Shown here: positions 34,748 to 43,841 of the stretch, piece by piece
Position numbering within the stretch: the first letter of the stretch is position 1
How the letters are laid out: the number at the start of each line of letters is the position of its first letter
Source of the DNA: Bacillus sp. FJAT-49711
Lineage (GTDB): Bacteria > Bacillota > Bacilli > Bacillales > Bacillaceae_C
DNA: 64,000 nucleotides
NCBI RefSeq assembly: GCF_018343715.1
Contig: NZ_JAGYPL010000001.1
Location: 832,840-896,839 of the forward strand
Direction of reading: 5' to 3'
Position numbers and translations under genes: made by a program
Notes under the pieces: generated by a model
Told to the model about the DNA's origin: nothing
The model's database searches: none
What the model saw: the letters and a program-made list of their open reading frames with translations, nothing else

Positions 34748-35251
34748 ATGTTTAAAAATCTGTTCGGAAAAAAGCAAGAAGTATCTAAAACCATCGAACT
34801 CAAAGCGTATGTATCAGGAAAAATCTTACCATTAGAAGATGTCCCAGATCCAGTTTTTTCGAAAAAAATGATGGGCGATGGAATTGCAATTGAACCAGTC
34901 GAAGGGAAGTTTGTCTCTCCAGTTGATGGAGAAATCATACAAGTTTTCCCTACAAAACATGCTGTTGGAATAAGAGCATTAAATGGTGCAGAATTATTAA
35001 TTCATATTGGTTTAGAGACGGTTTCTATGAATGGTGAGGGCTTTACTTCCCATGTAGATGTAGGGGAGAAAGTTAAGACTGGAGATAACCTGGTTACAGT
35101 CGATCTCGAAAAAGTAAAAGAAAAGGCAACTAGTACAATAACTCCCATCATTATTACGAATTCTGATGAGATGGAAAGCATTGACCATTCAACTTCAGGT
35201 GGGCAAGCTTCAAAAAATGAGGATATCATTTTAAGAGTAACTTCTAGATAG
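34748..35251 (+). CDS. PTS glucose-type EIIA protein
   Basis: A free 167-residue IIA-glucose domain. Conserved active-site text: PDPVFSKKMMGDGIAIEP, FPTKHAVGIRA (first His) and LLIHIGLETVSMNG (phospho-His). It accepts phosphate from HPr and passes it to an EIIB; here the logical partner is the EIIBC two genes upstream, which has no IIA of its own. It starts 21 bp after scrB in the same operon, and a terminator follows. Confidence 0.93.
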   Translation: MFKNLFGKKQEVSKTIELKAYVSGKILPLEDVPDPVFSKKMMGDGIAIEPVEGKFVSPVDGEIIQVFPTKHAVGIRALNGAELLIHIGLETVSMNGEGFTSHVDVGEKVKTGDNLVTVDLEKVKEKATSTITPIIITNSDEMESIDHSTSGGQASKNEDIILRVTSR

Positions 35252-35279
35252 GTCATTAAAAATATCACTTCATTTTGAA

Positions 35280-35305
35280 GAGCACCCCAATTGTGGGTGC
35301 TTTTA
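35280..35305 (+). terminator. Terminator of the sucrose operon
   Basis: AGCACCC pairs with GGGTGCT across CAATTGT, followed by TTTA. Confidence 0.75.
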
Positions 35306-35461
35306 TTCATTTTTCTCTAGAACTGTAAGCTTCATGCCGCTTTCTATTAATTTTTATTTTATCCTAATTCGTATTCAAATTGATTTTTGATAGGAATATT
35401 TTTATTATTTCGCTAGAATAGTAGTAATAATTAAATTACTACAGTGGGAAAGAAGAAAAGA

Positions 35462-36352
35462 GTGATTAAATTGAAAAAGAAAGTAGTACTGGCCGGCGGA
35501 ACAGGCTTTGTAGGCAGATATTTCGAGAAAAAGTTCACAGATTTGGGCTATGAAGTGAAAATCATCTCTAGACACTCTCCATATATTTCTTGGGAGAATG
35601 AACAAGAAATCATACAGGCATTGGAAAAAGCAGATATGTTAATTAACCTTGCTGGAAAATCGGTAAACTGTCGTTACAATGAAAAAAATAAGGAGGAAAT
35701 TTTACAATCAAGGATAAAAACGACAGAAACACTTGGAAATGCCATTATGGAATGTAATCACCCCCCGCAATTATGGATCAATTCAAGTACTTCCACTATT
35801 TATAGACATGCGGACGATCGACCAATGACGGAAAAAAGCGGTGATATCGGATCTGGTTTTTCCGTTGATGTAGCTAAGGCGTGGGAACAATCATTTTTTT
35901 CATTTCAATTGCCTAATACAAGACAGGCCGCTTTAAGGATTGCCATTGTCTTAGGTGAGGGAGGGGTGATGACTCCTTACAAAAACTTAGTCAAATTTGG
36001 TCTCGGAGGCGTTCAAGGCTCTGGTCAGCAAAAATTCAGTTGGATACATATCGAGGACTTATTTAATATTATTTTCTTTTTAAAAGATAGGGAAGATTTG
36101 AAAGGTGTATTTAATTGCTCCTCTCCACATCCAATTACGAACAGAGAATTAATGGAAACTTTAAGGAAAATAATGAATAGAAATTTTGGTTTGCCTTCGC
36201 CGAAATGGATGCTTGATATGGGAGCAGTTTTCATAAGAACAGAGACAGAATTAGTGTTAAAAAGTCGTTGGGTCATTCCGGAAAGGTTATCGACGGAAGG
36301 TTTTAGATTTTCTTTTGACAAAATTGATAAAGCGCTGGAGGATATCCTTTAA
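35462..36352 (+). CDS. TIGR01777 family NAD-dependent epimerase (YfcH-like)
   Basis: A 296-residue atypical short-chain dehydrogenase. The N-terminus has the NAD(P)-binding loop AGGTGFVGRYF; then LINLAGKSVNCRYNEKNKEE and INSSTSTIYRHADDRPMTE are characteristic of TIGR01777, and the C-terminus shows the DUF1731-like FGLPSPKWMLDMGAVFIRTETELVLKSRWV in pieces. Catalytic function is not established for the family. Start choice: GTG 35462 or TTG 35471 place the glycine loop 10-15 residues from the N-terminus as usual; GTG 35444 is less likely. Stands alone. Confidence 0.9.
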   Translation: MIKLKKKVVLAGGTGFVGRYFEKKFTDLGYEVKIISRHSPYISWENEQEIIQALEKADMLINLAGKSVNCRYNEKNKEEILQSRIKTTETLGNAIMECNHPPQLWINSSTSTIYRHADDRPMTEKSGDIGSGFSVDVAKAWEQSFFSFQLPNTRQAALRIAIVLGEGGVMTPYKNLVKFGLGGVQGSGQQKFSWIHIEDLFNIIFFLKDREDLKGVFNCSSPHPITNRELMETLRKIMNRNFGLPSPKWMLDMGAVFIRTETELVLKSRWVIPERLSTEGFRFSFDKIDKALEDIL

Positions 36353-36477
36353 AAAGATGTTTGAGTCATAAAGAAATTTTGGAATCTGATTAAGAAAAAA
36401 ATGTAAGGATATGATGGGATGATTCATTTTAAGGATTATCCCTTTTTAATTTATTTCAAATACTCCATCTACCAAAA

Positions 36478-36498
36478 GGACCCGCAATATGCGGGTCC
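36478..36498 (-). terminator. Terminator of the MATE gene
   Basis: GGACCCGCA/TGCGGGTCC perfect hairpin with a 3-base loop; on the minus strand it is followed by TTTTGG. Confidence 0.75.
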
Positions 36499-36540
36499 GA
36501 AAGATATTAATATCAAGTCATACTTTATGATGACTTTTAT

Positions 36541-37932
36541 TTAATTCGCCTTTAGAACGGTTTCCTCTATTTCATCGTCTGCCGAATCAAAGTTCCTAAT
36601 CCATCTAAATCGATTAACTTTCACAATCGCCACAAAACATTTCAAGATTTGATCAGACTTTAAGCAAATAAACGTGATCAATGGTGACAGTTCAAATACA
36701 AAAGCACAAAGGGCAGAAGCAGGAAGGACGATCATCCACATAAAAATAGTGTCATTGATTAAAACAAATTTAGTATCTCCTCCACTGCGGACAATACCTG
36801 TTAATGCAGGCATTTGATACGCAGTCCCAACTACTGTAATCGCTAGAACGGTCATAAATTGCAGAGAAAGTGCCTTCGCTTCATCAGATATAGTGTAAAA
36901 GCCTAAGACATAGTCTTTTGTAATAAATAGAAGAACTCCAGTACCTAATCCGATCAAGAGATACAATATTTGCAAGGTTTTTGCATACGATTTAATTTTA
37001 TTGATATTGCCTTCGCCGATTGTTTTTCCAATTAGTACGGTTGTGGCACTTGCTGAAGCAAATACGGCAACGGCTACAATTCCAAACACAGTAGTTGCAA
37101 TGCTATTTGCAGCTATTGCAGCAGCTCCCATATGTCCGAGAATTGCAGTCTGTACAGCCATCGCTAAACCCCAAATAAAGTTGGACATGATAATAGGTGA
37201 GCCTAGATTAATATATTGCTTGAATAGACTGAGCTCAAAATGTATGAAATCTTGAAGTTTCAAATAAATTTTTTGGTCGAAGCGCTTCACGAAAATGATA
37301 ATAATAATTAATTCAATAATTCTTGAAGTAAGAGTCGCAATAGCTGCACCTTGTACACCCATACTTGGAAAACCAAAATGTCCATAAATCAATACGTAAT
37401 TTAGGCAAATATTAATAATAAGGGTAGAAGTGGACAATATAAAACCAATTTTAACGGTTTCAACACTTCTTAAAATAGCTATAAGAATGCTAGTAACAGA
37501 AAAGAAAATATACGAAAAGCATATGATCTTTAAGTATTTCGTTCCTTCTGCAATAACGTTAGCATCTTTAGTAAACAGTGACAGAACTGCTTCAGGGAAG
37601 AAAAAAATAATTGCCCACATAATCAATCCTACCAGAATGGATATTTTCATCCCTATACTTGATATCTTCTTAATGGATATGATGTTTTTTGCTCCCCAGT
37701 ATCTTGAGGCCATAATGACCATTCCTTCGCCAACACCCATGACGAGCATTTGCAGGACGAACTGAATCTGGTTTGCCAGCGCAACTCCAGAAAGTGCGTA
37801 TTCACTGTATCCTCCAATCATTAAATTGTCTGATAGGTTAATTCCGAATGTAATAATGTTTTGCAAGCCAATGATCACTGTTAAGGTAAAAAACGTTTTG
37901 TAAAATGATTTTTCTCGGACAAATAAGCTCAT
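36541..37932 (-). CDS. MATE family efflux transporter
   Basis: 463 residues with 12 predicted membrane helices in two halves. Family signatures: LSDNLMIGGYSEYALSGVALANQIQF near the N-terminus in pieces, LGHMGAAAIAANSIATTV, and LTGIVRSGGDTKFVLINDTIF. MATE proteins export cationic drugs and toxic compounds in exchange for Na+ or H+. GAAGGG lies upstream of the ATG. Single gene. The substrate cannot be inferred. Confidence 0.93.
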   Translation of the reverse strand: MSLFVREKSFYKTFFTLTVIIGLQNIITFGINLSDNLMIGGYSEYALSGVALANQIQFVLQMLVMGVGEGMVIMASRYWGAKNIISIKKISSIGMKISILVGLIMWAIIFFFPEAVLSLFTKDANVIAEGTKYLKIICFSYIFFSVTSILIAILRSVETVKIGFILSTSTLIINICLNYVLIYGHFGFPSMGVQGAAIATLTSRIIELIIIIIFVKRFDQKIYLKLQDFIHFELSLFKQYINLGSPIIMSNFIWGLAMAVQTAILGHMGAAAIAANSIATTVFGIVAVAVFASASATTVLIGKTIGEGNINKIKSYAKTLQILYLLIGLGTGVLLFITKDYVLGFYTISDEAKALSLQFMTVLAITVVGTAYQMPALTGIVRSGGDTKFVLINDTIFMWMIVLPASALCAFVFELSPLITFICLKSDQILKCFVAIVKVNRFRWIRNFDSADDEIEETVLKAN

Positions 37933-38239
37933 TGATTGGAACCCTTCTTTGTTTTAATGTGTTTTTTTCGTTTTCAGGTGGAATTATTATTTTCTTAGAG
38001 TTGCAGCTCCAATATTAGCTAGAGTCCAAGAATTTAATAAATTCATACAATAGTGAAATTTTATCAGATTTTATCAATAATACAATACATTTATAAAGTC
38101 TATATCCAATAATAAAAGAAGACCAAATAACGTGCACTGGCGGATATCTTGAGATGTGTGAACATAAATGAATATCTTATTGAATAGTATTTATGAAGAA
38201 AATTTCATAATCAGGTCGGTGGTAAAAAGGGGGAAAGTA

Positions 38240-39733
38240 ATGATAGATTACAAATACGCATTTCCTCAATTATCGTCTAATAAGATGCTTTCAATCATCA
38301 GAAGAGGCCTTAATAAAACTGAAGCACCCAAAAAGATCATCATTGCTGGTGCAGGTATGGCTGGTCTAGTCGCGGCATCTTTATTAAAGGATGCAGGGCA
38401 CAATGTCACAATCCTTGAAGCTTCTGAAAGAGTTGGTGGAAGAGTCTTCACGCTGCGGTCTGATTTTACTAATGGATTATATATTGAAGCAGGTGCAATG
38501 CGAATTCCTCATACCCATTATTTAACCTTGGAATATATAAAAAAATTTAACCTTCCCATTAATCAATTTGTGAATAGCACCCCAAACGATATCTTATATA
38601 TAAAAGGAATTAAAACCCGTTTAAAGATTTATGAACAGAATCCAGAAATTTTTGACTTTCCAGTAGCCCAAAGGGAAAGAGGTAAAACGGCTGCACAATT
38701 ACTCAAATTAGCAACCAAGCCTGTTACGGATTTTATTAATCAAAACCCACATAAAAATTGGCCATTAGTCATAAAAGCATTTGATAAATATTCCATGGAC
38801 CTTTATTTGAGATATAACCCATTTGGAACCACGTTGTCTCCGGGTGCCATCGAAATGATTAAAGTGGTTCTTTCTTTAGAAGGACTTCCGGAGCTTTCAT
38901 TTCTAGAAGTGCTGCGTGACTTAATGGTTTTGTTTAATCCTGACAGTACCTATTACGAGATCACTGATGGCAATGACAAACTTCCAAAAGCATTTCTTCC
39001 TGAATTGAGAGATAACCTTATGTTTGGACATAAAGTAACGAAAATTACACAGCATCATAACCAAGTTACAATTGATTCCATTCAAACAAAGATTTTAAGG
39101 CCATATACAATTACGGGTGACATTGCGATTGTAACGATCCCTTTTTCTGTTTTGCAATTTGTCGAAGTTGAACCACGCGATTCTTTTTCCGATAACAAAT
39201 GGAAAGCAATTCGTGAACTTAACTATGTAGGATCAACAAAGACCGCTATTCAGTTTAAGAACAGGTTTTGGGAAAAAGAAGACTTGAACGGAGGACAAAC
39301 GGTTACTGACCTTCCAATTGCTTACACTCAATATCCAAGCACTCAAATCGGTTCATCTGGACCTGGTGCCATTTTGGCCAGTTATACTTGGGGAGATGAT
39401 GCTTTAATTTGGGATAGTATGAGCACCGAAAATCGTTTGGAATATACATTGAAAAACTTGGCGAAAATCCATGGTGAACAGGTGTTTAGAGAGTTCGAAA
39501 CTGGAACGAGTTATAGTTGGGTTCGAAATCCGTATTCCGGGGGAGCTTTTACGATGTTCAAACCAGAACAAATTAAAGAATTGTCGCCTTACATTTCTAC
39601 TCCCGAAGGGCGGGTTCATTTTGCAGGTGAACATGCTTCAAGCCTTCATGCCTGGATTCAGGGTGCCATTGAATCTGGAATACGAGTTGCACATGAAGTC
39701 AATGATCTGCCAAAGTCTTTCCCTAATGATTGA
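38240..39733 (+). CDS. Flavin-containing amine oxidase
   Basis: 497 residues from ATG 38240 (behind AAAAGGGGGAAAG; the upstream ATG at 38168 lacks a site). N-terminal FAD-binding Rossmann motif IIIAGAGMAGLVAASLLKDAGHNVTILEA in pieces (GAGMAG, ILEASERVGGRV), substrate domain in the middle, C-terminal FAD motif GRVHFAGEHAS with WIQGAIESGIRVA. This is the monoamine oxidase / L-amino-acid oxidase family: it oxidises an amine with release of H2O2 and ammonia. Cytosolic. The substrate is unknown. Confidence 0.92.
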   Translation: MIDYKYAFPQLSSNKMLSIIRRGLNKTEAPKKIIIAGAGMAGLVAASLLKDAGHNVTILEASERVGGRVFTLRSDFTNGLYIEAGAMRIPHTHYLTLEYIKKFNLPINQFVNSTPNDILYIKGIKTRLKIYEQNPEIFDFPVAQRERGKTAAQLLKLATKPVTDFINQNPHKNWPLVIKAFDKYSMDLYLRYNPFGTTLSPGAIEMIKVVLSLEGLPELSFLEVLRDLMVLFNPDSTYYEITDGNDKLPKAFLPELRDNLMFGHKVTKITQHHNQVTIDSIQTKILRPYTITGDIAIVTIPFSVLQFVEVEPRDSFSDNKWKAIRELNYVGSTKTAIQFKNRFWEKEDLNGGQTVTDLPIAYTQYPSTQIGSSGPGAILASYTWGDDALIWDSMSTENRLEYTLKNLAKIHGEQVFREFETGTSYSWVRNPYSGGAFTMFKPEQIKELSPYISTPEGRVHFAGEHASSLHAWIQGAIESGIRVAHEVNDLPKSFPND

Positions 39734-39810
39734 GCGGACCACCCCAGATGCATTCAAAAAATCATCATATTATAATGAATATATTAAAGATGTTTCAATC
39801 GGAGGACCCA

Positions 39811-40323
39811 ATGTACGATCCAACCATTTTTGAGAATTTGAAAGTAGCTTTTGAAAATCATATATACGATCTTGATAATATCGATCGGATCATAACCATT
39901 ATGAACCGAGTAGATCGAATCGATTTATCTGTTCTTGCAAGGGAATTTTCTATTCAATTTGCTTTAGTCGATCAACCTGAAGTTACAGCAGAAATTGTAT
40001 TAGAGGCATCATTACAGGATTTGGCTGGTGAGATATTAGAATGGACAGAGATAAATCCGGGATGTTCCATCACCCTACGATTTTATAAACATATCAATAA
40101 CACAGCAATTCAGTGTAAAAAGGTTGAGCAAGCATTAAATTCTATTTGGGAATCTGACATCGAGTTAACCCAAACGTTAAGTTTTGTATATGGCGAAGAA
40201 TCAGGTTATATGGATACAATAGATGCTAGATTTAAACATAAAATCAACGAGGAAAATATGAATGAAATAGGGGAGTTTCTCGATCACGTTTTAAAAACGT
40301 TGGAGGAGCTATCTGATATTTAA
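39811..40323 (+). CDS. Uncharacterised protein
   Basis: 170 residues from ATG 39811, chosen because TCGGAGGACCC lies directly in front; a longer frame from 39730 overlaps the amine oxidase stop and lacks such a site. Soluble, acidic, alpha/beta: a helical start (MYDPTIFENLKVAFENHIYD), a central beta-rich part and a helical end. No known motif. It lies 80 bp behind the amine oxidase and may be co-transcribed; the terminator is at 40378-40412. Confidence 0.7.
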   Translation: MYDPTIFENLKVAFENHIYDLDNIDRIITIMNRVDRIDLSVLAREFSIQFALVDQPEVTAEIVLEASLQDLAGEILEWTEINPGCSITLRFYKHINNTAIQCKKVEQALNSIWESDIELTQTLSFVYGEESGYMDTIDARFKHKINEENMNEIGEFLDHVLKTLEELSDI

Positions 40324-40377
40324 TGAAATAATAAAAGGGAATTCAATAAGAACCACGAAATGAAAACGGAACACCTG

Positions 40378-40412
40378 AAAAAATGCAGGGACCATTACCC
40401 TGCATTTTCATT
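40378..40412. terminator. Bidirectional terminator
   Basis: AAAATGCAGGG pairs perfectly with CCCTGCATTTT across 7 bases, with A and T tracts outside. It separates convergent genes at 40323 and 40427. Confidence 0.85.
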
Positions 40413-40426
40413 TTTGTTTTTCAGTT

Positions 40427-40807
40427 TTACATTCTTTCCATGACTGCAAAATAGTTTTCTTCAAGATCAGCAAAATTAAATACTCTTCCCGATGGCATAT
40501 TTACAATTTCTCCGACCGTAATACCTTTATCTGAAAGGTTTTGATATAAATTATCTAGATCTTCTGTGAAAAACATTACAGAAGGGGTTCCAAGATTTAA
40601 TTCTGGCTGCATTTTAGCAATTAAATCTTTATTGTGAAGAACGATACTTGTTTGTGCGTCTTTTGAAGGTGCAATTTCAACCCATTTCATCCCTTGGCCA
40701 TTATCAGCTTCGGAAATGACAACGAACCCTACTTGTTCCGTCCAAAATTTTACTGATTCATCTTGGTTATGTACGTATAACATGATTTGACCAACTTGAT
40801 TAATCAT
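40427..40807 (-). CDS. VOC family (glyoxalase) protein
   Basis: 126 residues. Typical of Bacillus YurT/glyoxalase-like VOC proteins: VGQIMLYVHNQDESVKFWTE opens the first beta-alpha-beta unit, KWVEIAP and SIVLHN follow, and GRVFNFADLEENYFAVME closes the second, with the metal-binding Glu. Could detoxify or bind a small molecule. AAGGAGGAACG precedes the ATG on the minus strand. Confidence 0.9.
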   Translation of the reverse strand: MINQVGQIMLYVHNQDESVKFWTEQVGFVVISEADNGQGMKWVEIAPSKDAQTSIVLHNKDLIAKMQPELNLGTPSVMFFTEDLDNLYQNLSDKGITVGEIVNMPSGRVFNFADLEENYFAVMERM

Positions 40808-40914
40808 TTACCGTTCCTCCTTAAGATAAAGTTTAACCTATTATATCATCGGAATAGTAATTATTTACAATTATAATGACTGATTGCAGAAAGACTACCT
40901 TTTTTCAGTATTGC

Positions 40915-40960
40915 AAAAAAAGCTAAAACTGCCTAGAGTCTCAACTCTGGCAGTTTTAGC
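40915..40960 (-). terminator. Terminator of the amidase gene
   Basis: GCTAAAACTGCC pairs perfectly with GGCAGTTTTAGC; on the minus strand a T run follows. It lies about 150 bp behind the amidase stop. Confidence 0.75.
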
Positions 40961-41107
40961 AATGATTGTTCTCCAAAAAGGAGGAGGTTTTTAGCGTGAA
41001 TGCATGCCGATCCCCAAATGGGAACCAACTATTGCATCGTGGTTTCAATGTTACGAGCATCGAATTTAGTAATATACTCTATTTTTCCATTTGCGGAAAC
41101 ATTCGAA

Positions 41108-42490
41108 TTATTTTTTGATAGCTAATTCAGCTATTCTATCTCTTTTTTCGTAAAAAGATTTCAAACATGCTTGTTCATAAGCAAAACCAGTATGAATCAA
41201 AACTCGTTCATTATGGTGAGCGGCAGCTAGCTGCAATCCAACAGGAAGTCCATTTTCAGCTAATCCGCATGGTATCGATAAGGCAGGATGTCCCGTAACA
41301 TTAAATACTGCTGGAAGCCGAATCATAGTATTATATACACTATCTTGGACCCCATTAATCTCTACCATTTCCTCGCCAATTTTTTGAGGCGTGATAGGTA
41401 TAGTAGGAGTAGCGATGATATGAACTTTTTCAAATAACTGTTCGAACTGTGAAGTAAGATTCGCTCTTCTTTTTAGAGCTTTTATATAGTCAAGTGCTGG
41501 AATCGCATGGCTATTTTCAAGAGATGCTTTTACGTCTAAACCGAGCGAATCCAAGGAAGATAAAATAGTTTCTTCATGAACAAATCCTGCTTCTGATAAT
41601 CCGATTGCAAAGGAAAGAGCAAGATCCTCCAAAGTATAGGGGATATCAATTTCTATAAGGATTGCGCCAAGACTCTCTAAATCCTTTAAAGCCTTCTTAT
41701 AAAGTGACGCTGTATTTTCATCAATTCCCTCATTAAAGTAGTTTTTTGGAATACCAATTCGTAATCCTCGAATATCCTCGTTCAAGTTCACTGTAAAATT
41801 TTTACCTGTGATGGCTTCCATCATAATCGCCAGATCATCCATATTTTTAGTTAAAGGACCAATATGGTCAAGTGTCCAGGAAATATGTTTTACTCCTGAA
41901 GCATCTACTAAACCGTGAGTCGGTTTTAAGCCTATGACTCCACAGGATGCTGCGGGAATGCGAATAGAACCTGCCGTATCAGTACCAATTGAAGCGGCAC
42001 TTAAGGAAGCGGCAACAGCTGCACCCGAGCCGCCACTTGAACCACCTGGTGTGAACTCATTATTCCATGGGTTTTTAACAGGTCCATAAAATGGATTATT
42101 CGATGTAATTCCAAATGCAAATTCATGCATATTTACTTTTCCTAGATTAATAGCTCCTTGTGTTTGAAGAGTTCGAACGACACTAGCATCTTCATTTGGG
42201 ATGAAGTTTTCGTCCACCTTTGAACCGCTTGTTGTTCGAATGCCTTTTGTATACAGATTATCCTTGAAAGAAAGCGGGATTCCTTCTAATATTCCAGAGG
42301 CTTCATTAGCAGCATATTTTTTTTCAGCGATCTCAGCTTGTTGGAGTGCAACATCTTCAGTTACTGTTATGTATGCATTCAAATCTTGTAAATGATCCAT
42401 TCTATCTAAATACATCTTAGTCACTTCTACTGGGGAAAAATGTTTTTGCTCATAGCCTTCTTTCAATGAACGAATTGATAAGTTTTCCAT
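41108..42490 (-). CDS. Amidase (GatA-like amidase signature family)
   Basis: 460 residues of the amidase signature family with the Ser-cisSer-Lys triad: PLSFKDNLYTKG holds the Lys, GGSSGGSGAAVAASLSAAS the cis-Ser, and GTDTAGSIRIPAASCG the nucleophile Ser. It hydrolyses amides to acids and ammonia. It is not part of a gatCAB operon here, so a catabolic amidase is likelier than the tRNA amidotransferase subunit. GGTGGAGG before the ATG. Single gene on the minus strand. Confidence 0.92.
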   Translation of the reverse strand: MENLSIRSLKEGYEQKHFSPVEVTKMYLDRMDHLQDLNAYITVTEDVALQQAEIAEKKYAANEASGILEGIPLSFKDNLYTKGIRTTSGSKVDENFIPNEDASVVRTLQTQGAINLGKVNMHEFAFGITSNNPFYGPVKNPWNNEFTPGGSSGGSGAAVAASLSAASIGTDTAGSIRIPAASCGVIGLKPTHGLVDASGVKHISWTLDHIGPLTKNMDDLAIMMEAITGKNFTVNLNEDIRGLRIGIPKNYFNEGIDENTASLYKKALKDLESLGAILIEIDIPYTLEDLALSFAIGLSEAGFVHEETILSSLDSLGLDVKASLENSHAIPALDYIKALKRRANLTSQFEQLFEKVHIIATPTIPITPQKIGEEMVEINGVQDSVYNTMIRLPAVFNVTGHPALSIPCGLAENGLPVGLQLAAAHHNERVLIHTGFAYEQACLKSFYEKRDRIAELAIKK

Positions 42491-42622
42491 TTATAAAACC
42501 TCCACCAATTAATCTACTTCTACCTTAGCATACAATAAGATTAATTTGGCTTTTTTGAACCCTAGTAATAAAATGAGTACATCGTTTATATGATAAAGTA
42601 ATGATTATTTGGGAGTGAGTAA

Positions 42623-43234
42623 ATGGAAGCATGGATCATAGAGATAATGGAAAAGTTCGGCTATATCGGAATCCTCTTTTTAATCGCGATTGAAAATGTT
42701 TTTCCTCCCATCCCTTCTGAAATAATCTTAACGTTTGGTGGTGTTATGACGACTAAAACCAACCTTACTGTTTCAGGGGTTGTATGGTTTGCTACTTTGG
42801 GCTCAGTCATTGGAGCTGTTGTTTTATATGGAATTGGTCATCTTATTAATATTAATAGGCTTGAAAAACTGGTTCAGAAATACGGTCATATATTAAGGTT
42901 GACGAAAGATGATTTACAAAAGGCAGATGCGTGGTTCGCGAAATATGGAATATGGACAGTGTTTTTCTGTAGGTTTATACCTTTAATTCGAAGCTTAATT
43001 TCTGTCCCAGCAGGGATGGCTCATATGAATTTCGGGTTATTTCTATTATTAACAGCCGTTGGAACTTTCATTTGGAATATTATTTTAGTATATTTAGGCG
43101 CTGCTGTAGGAGAATCTTGGGAAGATATCGTTCAAATAATGGATGTTTACTCAAATATCATATATATTGTTTTAGTAGTAATAGTCATCATACTAGCCAT
43201 ACTATTCATGAAAAAAAGATTGTTAAGGAAGTAG
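42623..43234 (+). CDS. DedA family membrane protein
   Basis: 203 residues. DedA/SNARE-associated family: ENVFPPIPSEIILTFGG (membrane re-entrant acidic motif), GSVIGAVVLYGIGH, then FCRFIPLIRSLISVPAGMAHM with the conserved Arg residues, and a last helix at 175-200. Recent work on the family shows polyprenyl-phosphate or phospholipid flipping; the substrate here is not determined. Followed after 9 bp by a DUF6509 gene. Confidence 0.94.
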   Translation: MEAWIIEIMEKFGYIGILFLIAIENVFPPIPSEIILTFGGVMTTKTNLTVSGVVWFATLGSVIGAVVLYGIGHLININRLEKLVQKYGHILRLTKDDLQKADAWFAKYGIWTVFFCRFIPLIRSLISVPAGMAHMNFGLFLLLTAVGTFIWNIILVYLGAAVGESWEDIVQIMDVYSNIIYIVLVVIVIILAILFMKKRLLRK

Positions 43235-43243
43235 GTATTATTT

Positions 43244-43525
43244 ATGGAAATTACAGGACATAGTGTAGAGCAGCTTCTCGATCCTACCGGGATTCTGGAA
43301 GGCGATCGATATGAATTTTTTCTCGATCTTGATGTACCTGAAGAAGATGAACTTTTTTCCGAACATGGAATTCAATTACGTGTTCTTTTTTCGATTATTG
43401 GAGAGGAAAAACGCATCGCACATTATGATTTTATTGAGCAGATGACAAATCAAATTCTTGATTTTGCTTTAGAGGAAGATGAAAAGAGTATGGTCGCTGA
43501 GTATTGTGCGCAGCATCTTATTTAA
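43244..43525 (+). CDS. DUF6509 family protein
   Basis: 93 residues, small acidic Bacillus protein. MEITGHSVEQLLDPTGILEG, DRYEFFLDLDVPEEDELFSE and LRVLFSIIGEEKRIAHYDF fit the DUF6509 family as I remember it. Function unknown. It starts 9 bp after dedA and is probably co-transcribed. Confidence 0.85.
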   Translation: MEITGHSVEQLLDPTGILEGDRYEFFLDLDVPEEDELFSEHGIQLRVLFSIIGEEKRIAHYDFIEQMTNQILDFALEEDEKSMVAEYCAQHLI

Positions 43526-43577
43526 ACTCCTTGACTTTTCTGATTTTTATCGTCATAATATTATAAAATCAATGAAC

Positions 43578-43807
43578 GTTGATGAAGGATTAGTATGCAG
43601 AACTTGATGTGATAGAGAGCGAGATTTATGAGCTGAAAGATTTCGCCACAACCAATCTGCAGAACCTGCCTTCAGAGTCTTATGAAAAACATAGGCGTGT
43701 GCCTCGCGTTATGAGGAAAAGTGAGATGTTTTGCATCTAATTATGGTGGTACCGCGGAAGAAATGCTCTTTCGTCCTTATATATAAGGATGAAGGGCTTT
43801 TTTTATT
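43578..43807 (+). ncRNA. T-box leader of proBA, proline specific
   Basis: A tRNA-sensing leader. The T-box TTATGGTGGTACCGCGGA is at 43741-43758 and the following CTCTTTCGTCCTT / AAGGATGAAGGGC arms form the terminator ending in TTTTTTT (43799-43805). Stem I contains the AGAGAGCGAG element and a specifier loop with GAACCTG at 43663-43669, where CCT (43665-43667) is the codon for proline. Uncharged tRNA-Pro would stabilise the antiterminator and switch on proB and proA. Confidence 0.93.
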
Positions 43808-43841
43808 TCCATATAATGTAAATTACAAGGGGATAGAAAGA

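Noticed and set aside
40985-41105. Minus-strand protein-like text directly behind the amidase stop
   Set aside because: About 25 codons without start or ribosome binding site, partly overlapping the amidase 3' end out of frame; too short to separate from chance.
43731-43841. N-terminal extension of ProB
   Set aside because: The extension would run through the T-box and its terminator; ATG 43842 has its own ribosome binding site and gives normal ProB length.
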